A DNA stretch of 64,000 nucleotides from Chlorobaculum limnaeum (lineage in GTDB: Bacteria > Bacteroidota > Chlorobiia > Chlorobiales > Chlorobiaceae): the NCBI RefSeq assembly GCF_001747405.1, contig NZ_CP017305.1, forward strand, positions 1,940,001 through 2,004,000, in the 5' to 3' direction. The stretch's first letter is position 1. Each line of letters opens with the position of its first letter. Positions 23,602-32,091 of this stretch are shown here, piece by piece. The translations under genes and the position numbers were made by a program. Under the pieces are notes generated by a model. It worked only from the letters and a program-made list of their open reading frames with translations, ran no database searches and was not told the DNA's origin.

Positions 23602-24174
23602 TCACTCCTGCCCCGCGCCACCTCCGCTGACGGCGTGATGCGGAAGATTGCCGGCGTGATGCTGGTGAACCCACCCCTGATTCAGCGCCGACTTGCGAAT
23701 CTCTTCGTCGAAGCGAAAGCGGGCGCGCCCCTCCATGGTATCGACGATGCGGGCCTTATGCAGCATCGAGCTGAAGATGTGCTCCTCCTCGTGCTGCTCG
23801 GCGACATACCACTGGAGGAAGTTGAGGGTCGAGTAATCTTTCTCCTGCAAAGCCGCATCGACCAGTTCGTTGATGGATGCGGTGACCGCGCATTCGTGAC
23901 TGTACGCCGCTTCGAGCAGCTCGATATGCGTACTCCAGTTGACATCGGGCAGAGCGACATCGCCAATACGCGCAAGCGCGCCGGTTTCGTTGATGTAATC
24001 GAAGAGCTTCATCATGTGCGCCCTCTCCTCTTCGGCGTGGGCGCGGAAAAAGGCCGCCGTGCTGTCGAGCGACTGCGAGAGCAACCAGGCGCTCATGTGC
24101 AGGTAAAGATTGGATGACCCCGCTTCGAGGTTGACCTGGCGATTCAACTTGTCGAGAATGGTGTTACTGAGCAT
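23602..24174 (-). CDS. ftn: bacterial non-haem ferritin
   Basis: 190 residues. Four-helix bundle with the ferroxidase ligands in NLEAGSSNLYLHMSAW (Glu17 region), AHAEEERAHMMKLFDYI (Glu50/His53 region) and VAEQHEEEHIFSSML (Glu126-Glu130 region). It oxidises and stores iron in a 24-subunit shell. The C-terminus is about 20 residues longer than usual and rich in His and Gly (VHQHHAGNLPHHAVSGGG). Upstream of flavodoxin and metal repressor genes in the same direction. Confidence 0.93.
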   Translation of the reverse strand: MLSNTILDKLNRQVNLEAGSSNLYLHMSAWLLSQSLDSTAAFFRAHAEEERAHMMKLFDYINETGALARIGDVALPDVNWSTHIELLEAAYSHECAVTASINELVDAALQEKDYSTLNFLQWYVAEQHEEEHIFSSMLHKARIVDTMEGRARFRFDEEIRKSALNQGWVHQHHAGNLPHHAVSGGGAGQE

Positions 24175-24317
24175 GAAATGAATGGTTTAACGTTTATTTT
24201 ATCTGGAGTTATGAAGAACTGTATCTCTGAACGCGACGATCACCTCCTCTACTCTATTTAGAAATTGTATAAATAAGCAGGCGGACAAAAAAAAATTGAC
24301 GCTGCCGCTGGCCGGTG

Positions 24318-24539
24318 TCAGCCGACCCACTCGTACCGGACATGGCCCGCGCCGCCGCACTTGCCGCAACAGGCCGACCCGCTGGCGTCGCTACGCCTGG
24401 CCACCACGCGCCCCTTGAGAATCCACTGATCGAGCATCGACTCGACCAGCGAAGCATCGGCCTTGAAGTGGCTCGAAATCTCTTTGAGCGACGCGCTCCG
24501 CTCCTGCCGGAGATAGTCCCGTATGTCGGTTAAGGTCAT
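24318..24539 (-). CDS. feoC: FeoC-like regulatory protein
   Basis: 73 residues. A winged helix (TLTDIRDYLRQERSASLKEI, FKADASLVESMLDQWILKG) is followed by a Cys-rich loop with CCGKCGGAG, the place where FeoC proteins bind an oxygen-sensitive iron-sulfur cluster. FeoC controls or stabilises FeoB. It lies downstream of feoB in the same direction, separated by a 245-bp repeat element. Confidence 0.87.
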   Translation of the reverse strand: MTLTDIRDYLRQERSASLKEISSHFKADASLVESMLDQWILKGRVVARRSDASGSACCGKCGGAGHVRYEWVG

Positions 24540-24600
24540 CTTTTTTATAAGTTTAGGGTTGTTGGAAAATCAAATCATCCGGGATTTTCAATCGCTTCTC

Positions 24601-24845
24601 TTCAGAAGGGTTTTAACCCTTCGGACATTATAACTCTTGAACAATTGCCCCGGACTTTAGACCGGGGGTTATGAGACGGCCATAGTAATAAGGGCTTTAG
24701 CCCAATATCTTCCTGTTGTGGCATTAGCAAGTTTTTGTCGCGAAAGTAACAAGTGATTGAAATCCATACTTCACCCCGGCTTGAAAGCCGGGGCAACATA
24801 AATGCAAGAGTCACCGGATGTCCGAAGGGTTAAAACCCTTCTGAA
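24601..24845. mobile_element. 245-bp element with perfect 28-bp terminal inverted repeats (MITE/REPIN-like)
   Basis: Positions 24601-24628 and 24818-24845 are perfect inverted copies of each other. Each end is itself a palindrome (AGAAGGG-TTTTAA-CCCTTC). Inside lie a GCCCCGGACTTTAGACCGGGG-type hairpin, a GGGCTTTAGCCC palindrome and a CCCCGGCTTGAAAGCCGGGG hairpin. No coding capacity. It separates feoC from feoB. Confidence 0.8.
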
Positions 24846-24877
24846 TCAGGCCTCTTCCCTGCTATCGTCAATCAGCC

Positions 24878-27244
24878 TCACGCCCTCCCTTTTTTCGCAA
24901 ACGCGCCGCTACCAGCCAGGCGCATGAGCGTCACGGCAGCGGCGAGCACCAGCAGCATCGCGGCGATCCAGGCGGCGGATGCGCCGGGATGTGCGCCCCA
25001 CGTGCCGATCTGGTAGCTGAGCACGGCGAAGACGTACGCCAGACCTGTCGTCCACGCTCCGGCGAAGAGCGTCCAGGCGAGGTTGGTTTCGCGATAGACC
25101 GCCGCGATGGCCGCCACGCACGGGAAGTAGAGCAGGATGAACACCAGGTAGGCGAACGCGCCCGCCGTGCCGTCGAAGAGCGTGACCATCGAGCCGAAGA
25201 TCGACGCGCCGACACCCTGCTTTCCGGCCACCGCCGCCTGGTCGCTCACGTCGCCGACGCTGAGGCCGAGCGGATCGAGGAGCGACCCGGCGATGCCCGC
25301 AAGGTTCGCCGGAATCGTAGCGAACGCTTCGCCGAGGCTCGCCGCGAGGCTGAACGGCTCCTCGCCGCCCTCGTCAGCCGCGGCCTTCGCGTCCATCGCC
25401 GCATAGAGGTTGTCGAGTGTGCCGACCACCGCCTCCTTGGCGAAGATACCGGTGAAGAGACCGACAGCGGCGGGCCAGTTCTCCTCCCGGAGGCCGAGCG
25501 GCTTGAACACCGGAACCAGCGCCTTGCCGGTGGCGGCGAGCACCGAATTCTCGTTCTCCTCGTTGCCGAAGCTGCCGTCGGTGCCGATGGAGTTCATGAA
25601 GCCGAGCACCACGATCACCGGCACCAGCACCTTGCCCGCCTTGACGAGGAACGAGCCGAGCCGGTCGCCGACCCTGAGCGCCACGCCCCGGAGCGTCGGC
25701 AGATGGTAGGGCGGCATCTCCATGATGAAGGGGGACGGCTCGCCCTTGAGGAGCGTCTTTTTCAGGATGAAGCCGGTCATGATCGCCACGGCGATGCCCA
25801 TCAGGTAGAGCAGGAAGACGAGGTTCTGCCCTCCGGTCGGGAAAAAGGCCGCCGCGAAAAGCGCATAGACCGGCATCCTTGCGCCGCACGACATGAAGGG
25901 GGTCATCATCACCGTCATGATGCGGTCGCGCTCGTCGCTCATCGTGCGGGCTGACATGATCGCCGGAACGTTGCAGCCAAAGCCGACGAGCAGCGGAATG
26001 AACGCCTTGCCGGGCAGGCCGACGGCCCGCATCCCGCGATCCATCACGTAGGCCGCGCGGGCCATGTAGCCGGAGTCTTCGAGGATCGACAGGAAAATGA
26101 ACATGAAGCCGATGGGCGGAATGAAGGTGGCCATCGTCTGCAACGCGCCGCCAACGCCACTTGCGAGCAGCACCGTGAGCCATTCGGGCGAACCGACGGT
26201 CTGGAGCAGCAGCCCGAATCCATCGACGAAGAGGGCTCCGGCGGCGATGTCGAAAAAGTCGATGAACGCGCCGCCGAGGTTGATCGTGAAGAGGAACATC
26301 AGGTACATCACGCCGAGAAAGAGCGGAATGCCGAGAAAACGGTTCAGCACGAGCGAGTCGATTTTGTCGGAGAGCGATTTCCCGGTACTCTCCTTGCGCG
26401 TGATCGCCGCCGCCGACAGATTCGAGACGAGCCGGTAGTGCGCATCGGCGATGACGATGTCGGGGTCGTCGCCAAGCGCCTCGGCGGCGCGGTCGCGCTC
26501 CTTTTCGAGCGTCAAGCGGGCCGCGACGTCCAGTCCCTCTTCGAGCTTGTGGTCGTTTTCGAGCAGCTTCAGGGCGAGCCACGCCGGATCGTAGCCGAGC
26601 TTGCGAGCGTGGCTTCCGGTTGATTCGGCGACCCTGCGGATCGCCTCGTCAAGCTCCACCGGAAAGCTCACCTTCGAGCCGGGCGCAGAGGCCCCGCCGG
26701 TCGTAAATCCTTTCGCAATCGCCGCCTTCAGCTCCCCGATCCCCTCGCCGCGCGACGCCACCATCGGAATGACCGGGCAGCCGAGAAGCGAGGAGAGCCG
26801 CGCCGGATCGACCGAAATGCCGCGCTCCTGGGCCGAGTCGATCATGTTGAGCGCCACCACCACCGGCACGCCCATCTCCAGAAGGCGGCTGGTCAGGTAG
26901 AGGTTGCGGTCAGGGTTGGAGGCATCGACGATGTTGACGTACAATCCCGCCTCGTCGGAGAGGATGTAGTTCCGCGCCACCTCCTCGTCCTGCGAAAGCG
27001 AGGAGAGCGAGTAGATACCCGGCAGATCGATAAGCTCGTACTCCTGCCCCTCGTACCTGAAGCGCCCGCTCTTTTTTTCGACCGTCACGCCGGGCCAGTT
27101 GCCAACCCGCTGGTTCAGCCCGGTCAGGGCGTTGAAGAGCGTCGTCTTGCCGCAGTTGGGATTGCCCACCACAGCCACGACGCGCTCCGGCGGCGACGCT
27201 TGGGCCGGTGGCCTGATGCCGGTCTCGCGTACTGTCGTCTCCAT
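24878..27244 (-). CDS. feoB: ferrous iron transporter FeoB
   Basis: 788 residues. The N-terminal G domain shows GNPNCGKTTLFNALTG (G1), DLPGIYSLSS (G3) and a later NMID (G4). The membrane part has the two Gate motifs, with PFMSCGARMPVYALFAAAFF as the clearest, and a second PCVAAIAAVYRETN region near the end. It moves Fe(II) into the cell with GTP hydrolysis. The ATG overlaps the feoA stop (TGATG), so translation is coupled. Confidence 0.96.
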   Translation of the reverse strand: METTVRETGIRPPAQASPPERVVAVVGNPNCGKTTLFNALTGLNQRVGNWPGVTVEKKSGRFRYEGQEYELIDLPGIYSLSSLSQDEEVARNYILSDEAGLYVNIVDASNPDRNLYLTSRLLEMGVPVVVALNMIDSAQERGISVDPARLSSLLGCPVIPMVASRGEGIGELKAAIAKGFTTGGASAPGSKVSFPVELDEAIRRVAESTGSHARKLGYDPAWLALKLLENDHKLEEGLDVAARLTLEKERDRAAEALGDDPDIVIADAHYRLVSNLSAAAITRKESTGKSLSDKIDSLVLNRFLGIPLFLGVMYLMFLFTINLGGAFIDFFDIAAGALFVDGFGLLLQTVGSPEWLTVLLASGVGGALQTMATFIPPIGFMFIFLSILEDSGYMARAAYVMDRGMRAVGLPGKAFIPLLVGFGCNVPAIMSARTMSDERDRIMTVMMTPFMSCGARMPVYALFAAAFFPTGGQNLVFLLYLMGIAVAIMTGFILKKTLLKGEPSPFIMEMPPYHLPTLRGVALRVGDRLGSFLVKAGKVLVPVIVVLGFMNSIGTDGSFGNEENENSVLAATGKALVPVFKPLGLREENWPAAVGLFTGIFAKEAVVGTLDNLYAAMDAKAAADEGGEEPFSLAASLGEAFATIPANLAGIAGSLLDPLGLSVGDVSDQAAVAGKQGVGASIFGSMVTLFDGTAGAFAYLVFILLYFPCVAAIAAVYRETNLAWTLFAGAWTTGLAYVFAVLSYQIGTWGAHPGASAAWIAAMLLVLAAAVTLMRLAGSGAFAKKGRA

Positions 27245-27471
27245 CACTGCACCTCCTCGACCGTAATGTTCCCGATCTCCGACTTGCGCAGCGTGAGCCG
27301 GTAGCGGCGAACCAGCAGCTCAACCGGATCACCCAGCGGCGCGACACCTTCGACCCTGACCACCTCGCCGACGAGCATTCCCATCTCGGCAAGCCGCTTC
27401 CGCAGGCCGCCCGACGAGGGCATGGCAACAATCCGCGCGGATTGCCCCTTTTTCAGTTCCGACAACTTCAT
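27244..27471 (-). CDS. feoA: FeoA
   Basis: 75 residues, SH3-like fold. Pattern LSELKKGQSARIVAMPSSGG, then KRLAEMGMLVGEVVRVEGVA and PVELLVRRYRLTLRKSEIGN is typical of FeoA. It binds and tunes FeoB. The start overlaps the stop of the preceding feoA-like gene by ATGA, and its stop overlaps feoB. Confidence 0.94.
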   Translation of the reverse strand: MKLSELKKGQSARIVAMPSSGGLRKRLAEMGMLVGEVVRVEGVAPLGDPVELLVRRYRLTLRKSEIGNITVEEVQ

Positions 27472-27752
27472 TCCAGAATCCTCCTGACCATGATGCGCAT
27501 GGCGATTGTCCGGTCGATGGCCACCCTGCTGTCGTGCACCCGCACCAGCATCGGCATCGCCGGGTTGTTTTCGATGACTTCAATATTCTGGCCCACGGAG
27601 AAACCCATGTCGGCCAGGCGTTTTCCACTGTTCCGGCCATGCGCGTGATGACCATGACCGTGCTGAAATCCCGCGCCAGCATGGTGCCGACCCGGTCGGA
27701 GGTTGACGATCTCGCCGACCTCCCCTTTACCAAGCATTCCTAACGGAGCCAT
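27468..27752 (-). CDS. feoA: second FeoA-like protein with a His-rich insertion
   Basis: 94 residues from the ATG at 27752, which has GAGGAGG at 9-nt spacing (a GTG 6 bp upstream is too close to that site). The FeoA core is present on both sides: MAPLGMLGKGEVGEIVNLRP before, and KRLADMGFSVGQNIEVIENN after. Between them is an insertion of about 20 residues with nine His and several Gly (GRHHAGAGFQHGHGHHAHG), absent from the companion FeoA. The insertion probably binds metal ions. Two FeoA genes before feoB are common, the His-rich loop much less so. Confidence 0.9.
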   Translation of the reverse strand: MAPLGMLGKGEVGEIVNLRPGRHHAGAGFQHGHGHHAHGRNSGKRLADMGFSVGQNIEVIENNPAMPMLVRVHDSRVAIDRTIAMRIMVRRILE

Positions 27753-27766
27753 AACCACACGCCTCC

Positions 27767-28795
27767 TCAGAATTCCATTGCCAGTTGCAGCGTAAACAGG
27801 TCGCGATTACCCTTCACGCCCTCATCGACCCGACCTTTTTCGCGCAAATATTCGAACGCCACCGCCGTATTCTCGGTGAACTCGTAGCTGATGGCCGCGC
27901 CATACTGCCGACGGAGGTCGAAATCTGTCGCGCCCGCGTAGCGCAGCGTTACGGCTACCGGCTCCGAGACGGCGTATCCGGCTTCGAGGTTCCATGCCAG
28001 CGGCTTGCGCCCCGCGCGGTCGCCATCGGCGAACTCGTCGAGCGCGGTGATGTACTCCGCCCGCAGATCGACCGGCCCGAAGCCCGCCATCGCCGAAAGC
28101 CCCACGCCGCCGACCAGCTCCGAAGTGCTGCCGTCGAGCGCTTCGTAATCGCCGCTCAGCCCGTCGGTGGCCGCGATGTTATTGATCCACGAAGCGCCGA
28201 CGCGATAGCGCAGCTTCTCACTCTCTTCGTCGGCCACGCACAAAGCGGCGACGATGGTATTGACCGCATCATCGCCGCCCTTCTGCACATCGGCCTTGAA
28301 CGCCGACACGCGCGCGCCGAAAAGCCCCTCTTCATAGCCGAGCGTCACGGTGCCGTGATGCTTCGTTTCGGCAAGTTCGAGCGTCACCGGATCGGCCACC
28401 ATGCCGGTCGAAAAATCACCGAAAGCCTGGGTAATGCGGCCAGCCTCGATAAAGAGCGGAACCTTCGCAGGCGTGACGCGAATGAACGCCTCGTCCACCA
28501 GCAGCTCGTCGTCACCATCCTCTTCGTACAGCAGCGTCGCGAAACCGCTGATTTGTTCGTTCAGCTTGGCTTCGAGACCAAGCTCGAAGGTTGAAAGGAT
28601 GATGTTCGAGGAGGTTTTTCCAACGGAAGGATCAGTGATGGATCCCTCGACTTCGATAAGACCGGCGAGGGCAATATTTTTTCCGAATCGCGTCGAAGCC
28701 ACCGACTCGCCGTTACTTTCGGCGGCCTGGAGACCGGTCGAGCACAACATGCCCAAAAGGGCGAGTGAAAGAGATCTGGAGAAAGAGAGGTTCAT
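27767..28795 (-). CDS. LbtU-family outer-membrane porin
   Basis: 342 residues. Signal peptide at 1-24 (cleavage after LQA). The rest is a beta barrel ending in Phe (LAMEF), with the LbtU-type features: acidic loops (YEEDGDDELLVDEAFIRVTP), AGRITQAFGDFSTGMVADPV, and a repeat of amphipathic strands. LbtU of Legionella is a siderophore receptor without TonB plug. Lying 15 bp upstream of feoA, it is likely the outer-membrane entry for iron in this operon. Confidence 0.85.
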   Translation of the reverse strand: MNLSFSRSLSLALLGMLCSTGLQAAESNGESVASTRFGKNIALAGLIEVEGSITDPSVGKTSSNIILSTFELGLEAKLNEQISGFATLLYEEDGDDELLVDEAFIRVTPAKVPLFIEAGRITQAFGDFSTGMVADPVTLELAETKHHGTVTLGYEEGLFGARVSAFKADVQKGGDDAVNTIVAALCVADEESEKLRYRVGASWINNIAATDGLSGDYEALDGSTSELVGGVGLSAMAGFGPVDLRAEYITALDEFADGDRAGRKPLAWNLEAGYAVSEPVAVTLRYAGATDFDLRRQYGAAISYEFTENTAVAFEYLREKGRVDEGVKGNRDLFTLQLAMEF

Positions 28796-28856
28796 TCATC
28801 TGTGATTTTATGGTTAAACGCAACAAGCGATTCATCAAACTGATTGAACATAATTT

Positions 28857-28879
28857 TTATTTAGATTAATTACAAATAA
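28857..28879 (-). promoter_or_regulatory. candidate iron-regulator operator upstream of the lbtU-feo operon
   Basis: An AT-rich imperfect inverted repeat (TTATTTAGATT / ATTACAAATAA, 8 of 11 positions paired) about 60 bp before the start codon. Similar TATTTAGAA / TATTTAGGAA strings occur before ferritin (near 24257) and before peroxiredoxin (near 28934). A link to the DtxR-type regulator is a guess. Confidence 0.3.
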
Positions 28880-29026
28880 GAATCAATAAAAAAACCTCCG
28901 CAAAAAGCAGGAGATCGATAAGAATCTCTCCTATTTAGGAACTATTTAACGGATACCAGGCATTCACTCTGTTACTCTTACATAACACAACTTCAATAAA
29001 ATAAAGATCATAAGGAGCACTGAACA

Positions 29027-29701
29027 ATGTCACAGCACTTTGACGACGAAGCGTACTATGAAATCTCCATGCCGTTGCTCGGGGACGATTTTCCGGAACT
29101 CAAGGTTCAGACGACCCACGGCCCGATGAACATTCCGGGAGATTTGAAGGGTTCATGGTTCGTTCTCTTCAGCCATCCGGCTGACTACACGCCGGTCTGC
29201 ACGACCGAGTTCGTCGCCTTCCAGCAGCGGGCGGAGGAGTTCGAGAAGCTCGGCTGCAAGCTCATCGGCATGAGCGTCGATCAGGTCTTCTCCCACATCA
29301 AGTGGGTCGAGTGGATCAAGGACAATCTCGATGTCGAGATCACCTTCCCGATCGTGGCGGCCAACGATCGCATCGCCAACCAGCTCGGCATGTTGCATCC
29401 CGGCAAGGGCACGAACACTGTGCGGGCCGTCTTCGTTGGCGACCCGAATGGCAAGGTGCGCCTCGTGCTCTACTACCCGCAGGAGATCGGACGCAACATC
29501 GACGAGATTCTGCGCGCGGTCAAGGCGCTCCAGATTTCCGACAAAAACAAGGTAGCCATGCCTGCCGACTGGCCGAACAACGCGCTGCTCAACGACCGGG
29601 TGATCGTGCCGCCCGCCAACAACATCGCGGACGCCCGAAAGCGCAAGGAGCAGTACGACTGCTACGACTGGTGGTTCTGCCACAAACCGCTCGACAAGTG
29701 A
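29027..29701 (+). CDS. peroxiredoxin, Prx6/archaeal type
   Basis: 224 residues, ATG preceded by AAGGAG. The peroxidatic Cys is C58 in [13 protein letters not shown] with the conserved Thr and Arg of the family. The C-terminus carries two further cysteines, C212 and C218 in [10 protein letters not shown], the arrangement seen in archaeal-type peroxiredoxins, where they can resolve the disulfide. It reduces hydrogen peroxide and organic peroxides in the cytoplasm. Divergent from the iron operon. Confidence 0.95.
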   Translation: MSQHFDDEAYYEISMPLLGDDFPELKVQTTHGPMNIPGDLKGSWFVLFSHPADYTPVCTTEFVAFQQRAEEFEKLGCKLIGMSVDQVFSHIKWVEWIKDNLDVEITFPIVAANDRIANQLGMLHPGKGTNTVRAVFVGDPNGKVRLVLYYPQEIGRNIDEILRAVKALQISDKNKVAMPADWPNNALLNDRVIVPPANNIADARKRKEQYDCYDWWFCHKPLDK

Positions 29702-29723
29702 GCCGCTGAGACCTGACGAAAAA

Positions 29724-29776
29724 AAACGAAGCCGCCCCGGAACCAATGATCTCACAGTTCCGGGGCGGCTTCGTTT
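29724..29776. terminator. strong bidirectional terminator
   Basis: A perfect 20-bp stem (first half starting AAACGAAGCCGCCCCGGAAC) with a 13-nt loop. A-rich and T-rich flanks on the two sides suit termination of both the peroxiredoxin gene and the convergent methyltransferase gene. Confidence 0.92.
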
Positions 29777-29809
29777 CAGGCCGGATGATTTCCGCGATCC
29801 ACGCTCCGG

Positions 29810-30604
29810 CTATTTTCGGGCGACGAGCCTCCCCCGCCCCACCTTGCCTGCCGCCGAAGCGTCGCGCCAGAGGGTGATGCCCTCTTCGACCGCTTTGTAC
29901 ATCTCCTGGCCGTAATTGTCGATGATCGCCTGGCGGAAGTCGTTCTGCACCATGTCGAGGTAACCCTGAACGTGCGTAGCGAAATCTGGCGTGAGGTCTT
30001 CCCTTTCGACGACGGTCAACCCGGCAGCTTCGGCGAGCGCCGCATATCCGTCGAGCGTCTCCATGTAGGGAAAGACCATGAAGGCGTTCAGCGCCCTCCA
30101 CTCTTCGTCCGTCATCGGGCCGGTCTCCAGCCAGTCGGTGAAGGCGAGCACACCGCCCGGCTTCAGCACGCGGGCACACTCCTCGACGAGCCGCTGCTTG
30201 TCGGTGATGTAGCACCACGCATCCTGCCCCCAGACTACGTCGAAGGTACTGGTTGGAAAGGGCATGTCGAGCGCGTTGCCGAGTACGAAGTCGAGCTTGC
30301 CGGAAAGCCCCGCCTCTGCCGTCCGGCGGATCGCCTCCGCGTGCATCCGCTGCGTGGCGTCGAGGCCGGTGACGCGGCAGCCGTAATTTCTTGACAGATA
30401 CCGCGCCGGGCCGCCGAGGGCGCTGCACACGTCGAGCAGATGCGTCTCCGCGCCGACCCCCGCTTTTCGCGCCAGTACGTCAGTTTCCGCTTCCGCGCCG
30501 ACGTGAATCTGCTCGCCCATCAGCATCTCCCAAAGGATCCCGCCCGGGCCGTCGTACACCTCGCTGACGTTGCCTATCGTGACATCGAGTTTATGCTTGG
30601 CCAT
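29810..30604 (-). CDS. class I SAM-dependent methyltransferase
   Basis: 264 residues from the ATG at 30604 (GAGAGG upstream). The SAM-binding motif I is LLDVCSALGGPARYL (about 50-64), followed by an acidic end of beta-2 (VTGLDATQRM) and DVVWGQDAWCYI. Residues EVYDGPGGILWEMLMGEQIH near the N-terminus are reminiscent of sarcosine/dimethylglycine-type N-methyltransferases. The substrate is unknown. The neighbouring radical SAM gene is in the same direction about 100 bp upstream and may act in the same pathway. Confidence 0.85.
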   Translation of the reverse strand: MAKHKLDVTIGNVSEVYDGPGGILWEMLMGEQIHVGAEAETDVLARKAGVGAETHLLDVCSALGGPARYLSRNYGCRVTGLDATQRMHAEAIRRTAEAGLSGKLDFVLGNALDMPFPTSTFDVVWGQDAWCYITDKQRLVEECARVLKPGGVLAFTDWLETGPMTDEEWRALNAFMVFPYMETLDGYAALAEAAGLTVVEREDLTPDFATHVQGYLDMVQNDFRQAIIDNYGQEMYKAVEEGITLWRDASAAGKVGRGRLVARK

Positions 30605-30659
30605 AGAAACCTCTCGTTCTTGATTGATAAAGCTACTACTCCAATAATGAAAACTCTTA

Positions 30660-30785
30660 AGCAATTGCCCCGGACTTCAGTCCGGGGATTACGGATAAAG
30701 CAAAATAAATCAAGGATTTAGCCCAATTTCTTCATTTGATGGCTTATGCGAATTACTGTTGCCAGAAAAATAATTTGGCGTTTGC
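30660..30785 (+). repeat. dispersed repeat unit between radical SAM and methyltransferase genes
   Basis: Contains GCCCCGGACTTCAGTCCGGGG, a GGATTTAGCCCAAT segment and TGTTGCCAGA. The same order is seen at 24645-24765 and, inverted, at 15838-15955. The last residues of the radical SAM protein are encoded inside this unit. Confidence 0.7.
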
Positions 30786-31849
30786 TCTGTACGGATCAGC
30801 CAGCACTTGGGGTCGAGGCCATCCGCGTCGCCGCTGTAGTGGTACGCGCTGGCCCGGCATCCCCAGCAATGGGGATTGTTGCCGCAGGTGTCGCAGGGGG
30901 CGGGCAGGTTACGCACGTCGTGCAACTCCGCGTGAACGAGTTTGTCGAGGTGGCGGGCGATGATCTCGCGGAAGGGCGTCTCGCGGATGTTGGCCACGCC
31001 GTCGCGAATGACCGAGCAGGGCGTTACGTCACCGGTGAAGGTCACGGTGGCCATCGTGCCGCAGTAGAATTTGTCGGTGTCCATCGCCGCGATGGAGATG
31101 TTGTCGCCGCCGAAATCGATGCGGTCGCGCTCGGTGTAGACGCGCTGCACCTCGTCGAGACCCGGCTCGAACGCCCGCCACTCCGCGCCCATTCCGGCGG
31201 GATTGAACATCGTCAGGCAGGTGCGCAGTCCCTTCTCTTCGAACCACCAGCGCATCGTCTCGATGGCGTCCTCCGGTCCCTGCTCGGCGGTATAGGTGAT
31301 GCAGTTGATCATCATATCGGCGGGCTTGCCGAGCGCGAGCAGGTTATCGACTCCTTCGACAATGGCGTCGATGAAGTGCGCGTTGCCGCCGCGATGGAGC
31401 CGGGCATAGACCTCCGGCGTGATCGAATCGACGTGCACCGAGACAAAGCCACCTTCAGTCACCTCATGCACGCGGGCCGCGATCTCCTTGCTTTTCAGCG
31501 GCAAGCCGCTCGTCCAGACGTTGTTCACAAGGCCCAGCGACCGGGCGTACTGCATCAGTTCATACCAGTCCGGGCGGACGAGCGGATCGCCGCCGAGCCA
31601 GTCGATGGCGCGAATTTCGAGTGCCGCCGCATCATCGAGCAGGCCGCGGATTTCGTGCGACGTGAGGCCATGATGCTCGCGCGGAGTCGAGCCGGCGTAA
31701 CAGTAGATGCACCCCTGCTGGCAGGCGTCGGTGGTCTCGATTTGCAGCGCATAGAGCCGCCGCTCCTCGAAGTACCGTTTCTGCTCCTCCTCCCGCCCGG
31801 CAGCCAGCCCGCCATATCGCTTCAGATGATCGTTGATGCAAGCCGCCAT
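30710..31849 (-). CDS. radical SAM protein with SPASM/Twitch-type C-terminus
   Basis: 379 residues. The radical SAM cluster motif is C43-X3-C47-X2-C50 in TTDACQQGCIYCYAG. A C-terminal auxiliary-cluster region follows: CGTMATVTFTGDVTPCSV, then CDTCGNNPHCWGCRASA and a last Cys in DPKCW, the style of SPASM proteins that modify peptides or build cofactors. No small precursor peptide was found next to it. The last 20 or so residues (SGNSNSHKPSNEEIGLNP) come from a dispersed repeat that has replaced the native end. The substrate is unknown; the downstream methyltransferase may be its partner. Confidence 0.87.
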   Translation of the reverse strand: MAACINDHLKRYGGLAAGREEEQKRYFEERRLYALQIETTDACQQGCIYCYAGSTPREHHGLTSHEIRGLLDDAAALEIRAIDWLGGDPLVRPDWYELMQYARSLGLVNNVWTSGLPLKSKEIAARVHEVTEGGFVSVHVDSITPEVYARLHRGGNAHFIDAIVEGVDNLLALGKPADMMINCITYTAEQGPEDAIETMRWWFEEKGLRTCLTMFNPAGMGAEWRAFEPGLDEVQRVYTERDRIDFGGDNISIAAMDTDKFYCGTMATVTFTGDVTPCSVIRDGVANIRETPFREIIARHLDKLVHAELHDVRNLPAPCDTCGNNPHCWGCRASAYHYSGDADGLDPKCWLIRTEQTPNYFSGNSNSHKPSNEEIGLNP

Positions 31850-32091
31850 ACTACTCTCCTCCCTGGTTGAATGATGTGGTTGTAATGACTGTAACCTGTC
31901 TTTAAACAGGTCTTTAACAGCGAAAAAGGTTCCTTCGGACAGTTACGGCAAATTTTCTGGAGTCACTTCAACGAAGCGCTCAAAATCATCTTGCTATTCA
32001 TAATACAAATTACTACATTAATAACGCACTCCCGTGCATATACCCCTTCACGTGTGGTACCCCTTACCCCCTAACCAAACGGAGAACAATC

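Noticed and set aside
24989-25954. Plus-strand frame across feoB
   Set aside because: Shadow of feoB, rich in Arg, Glu and His, no motif.
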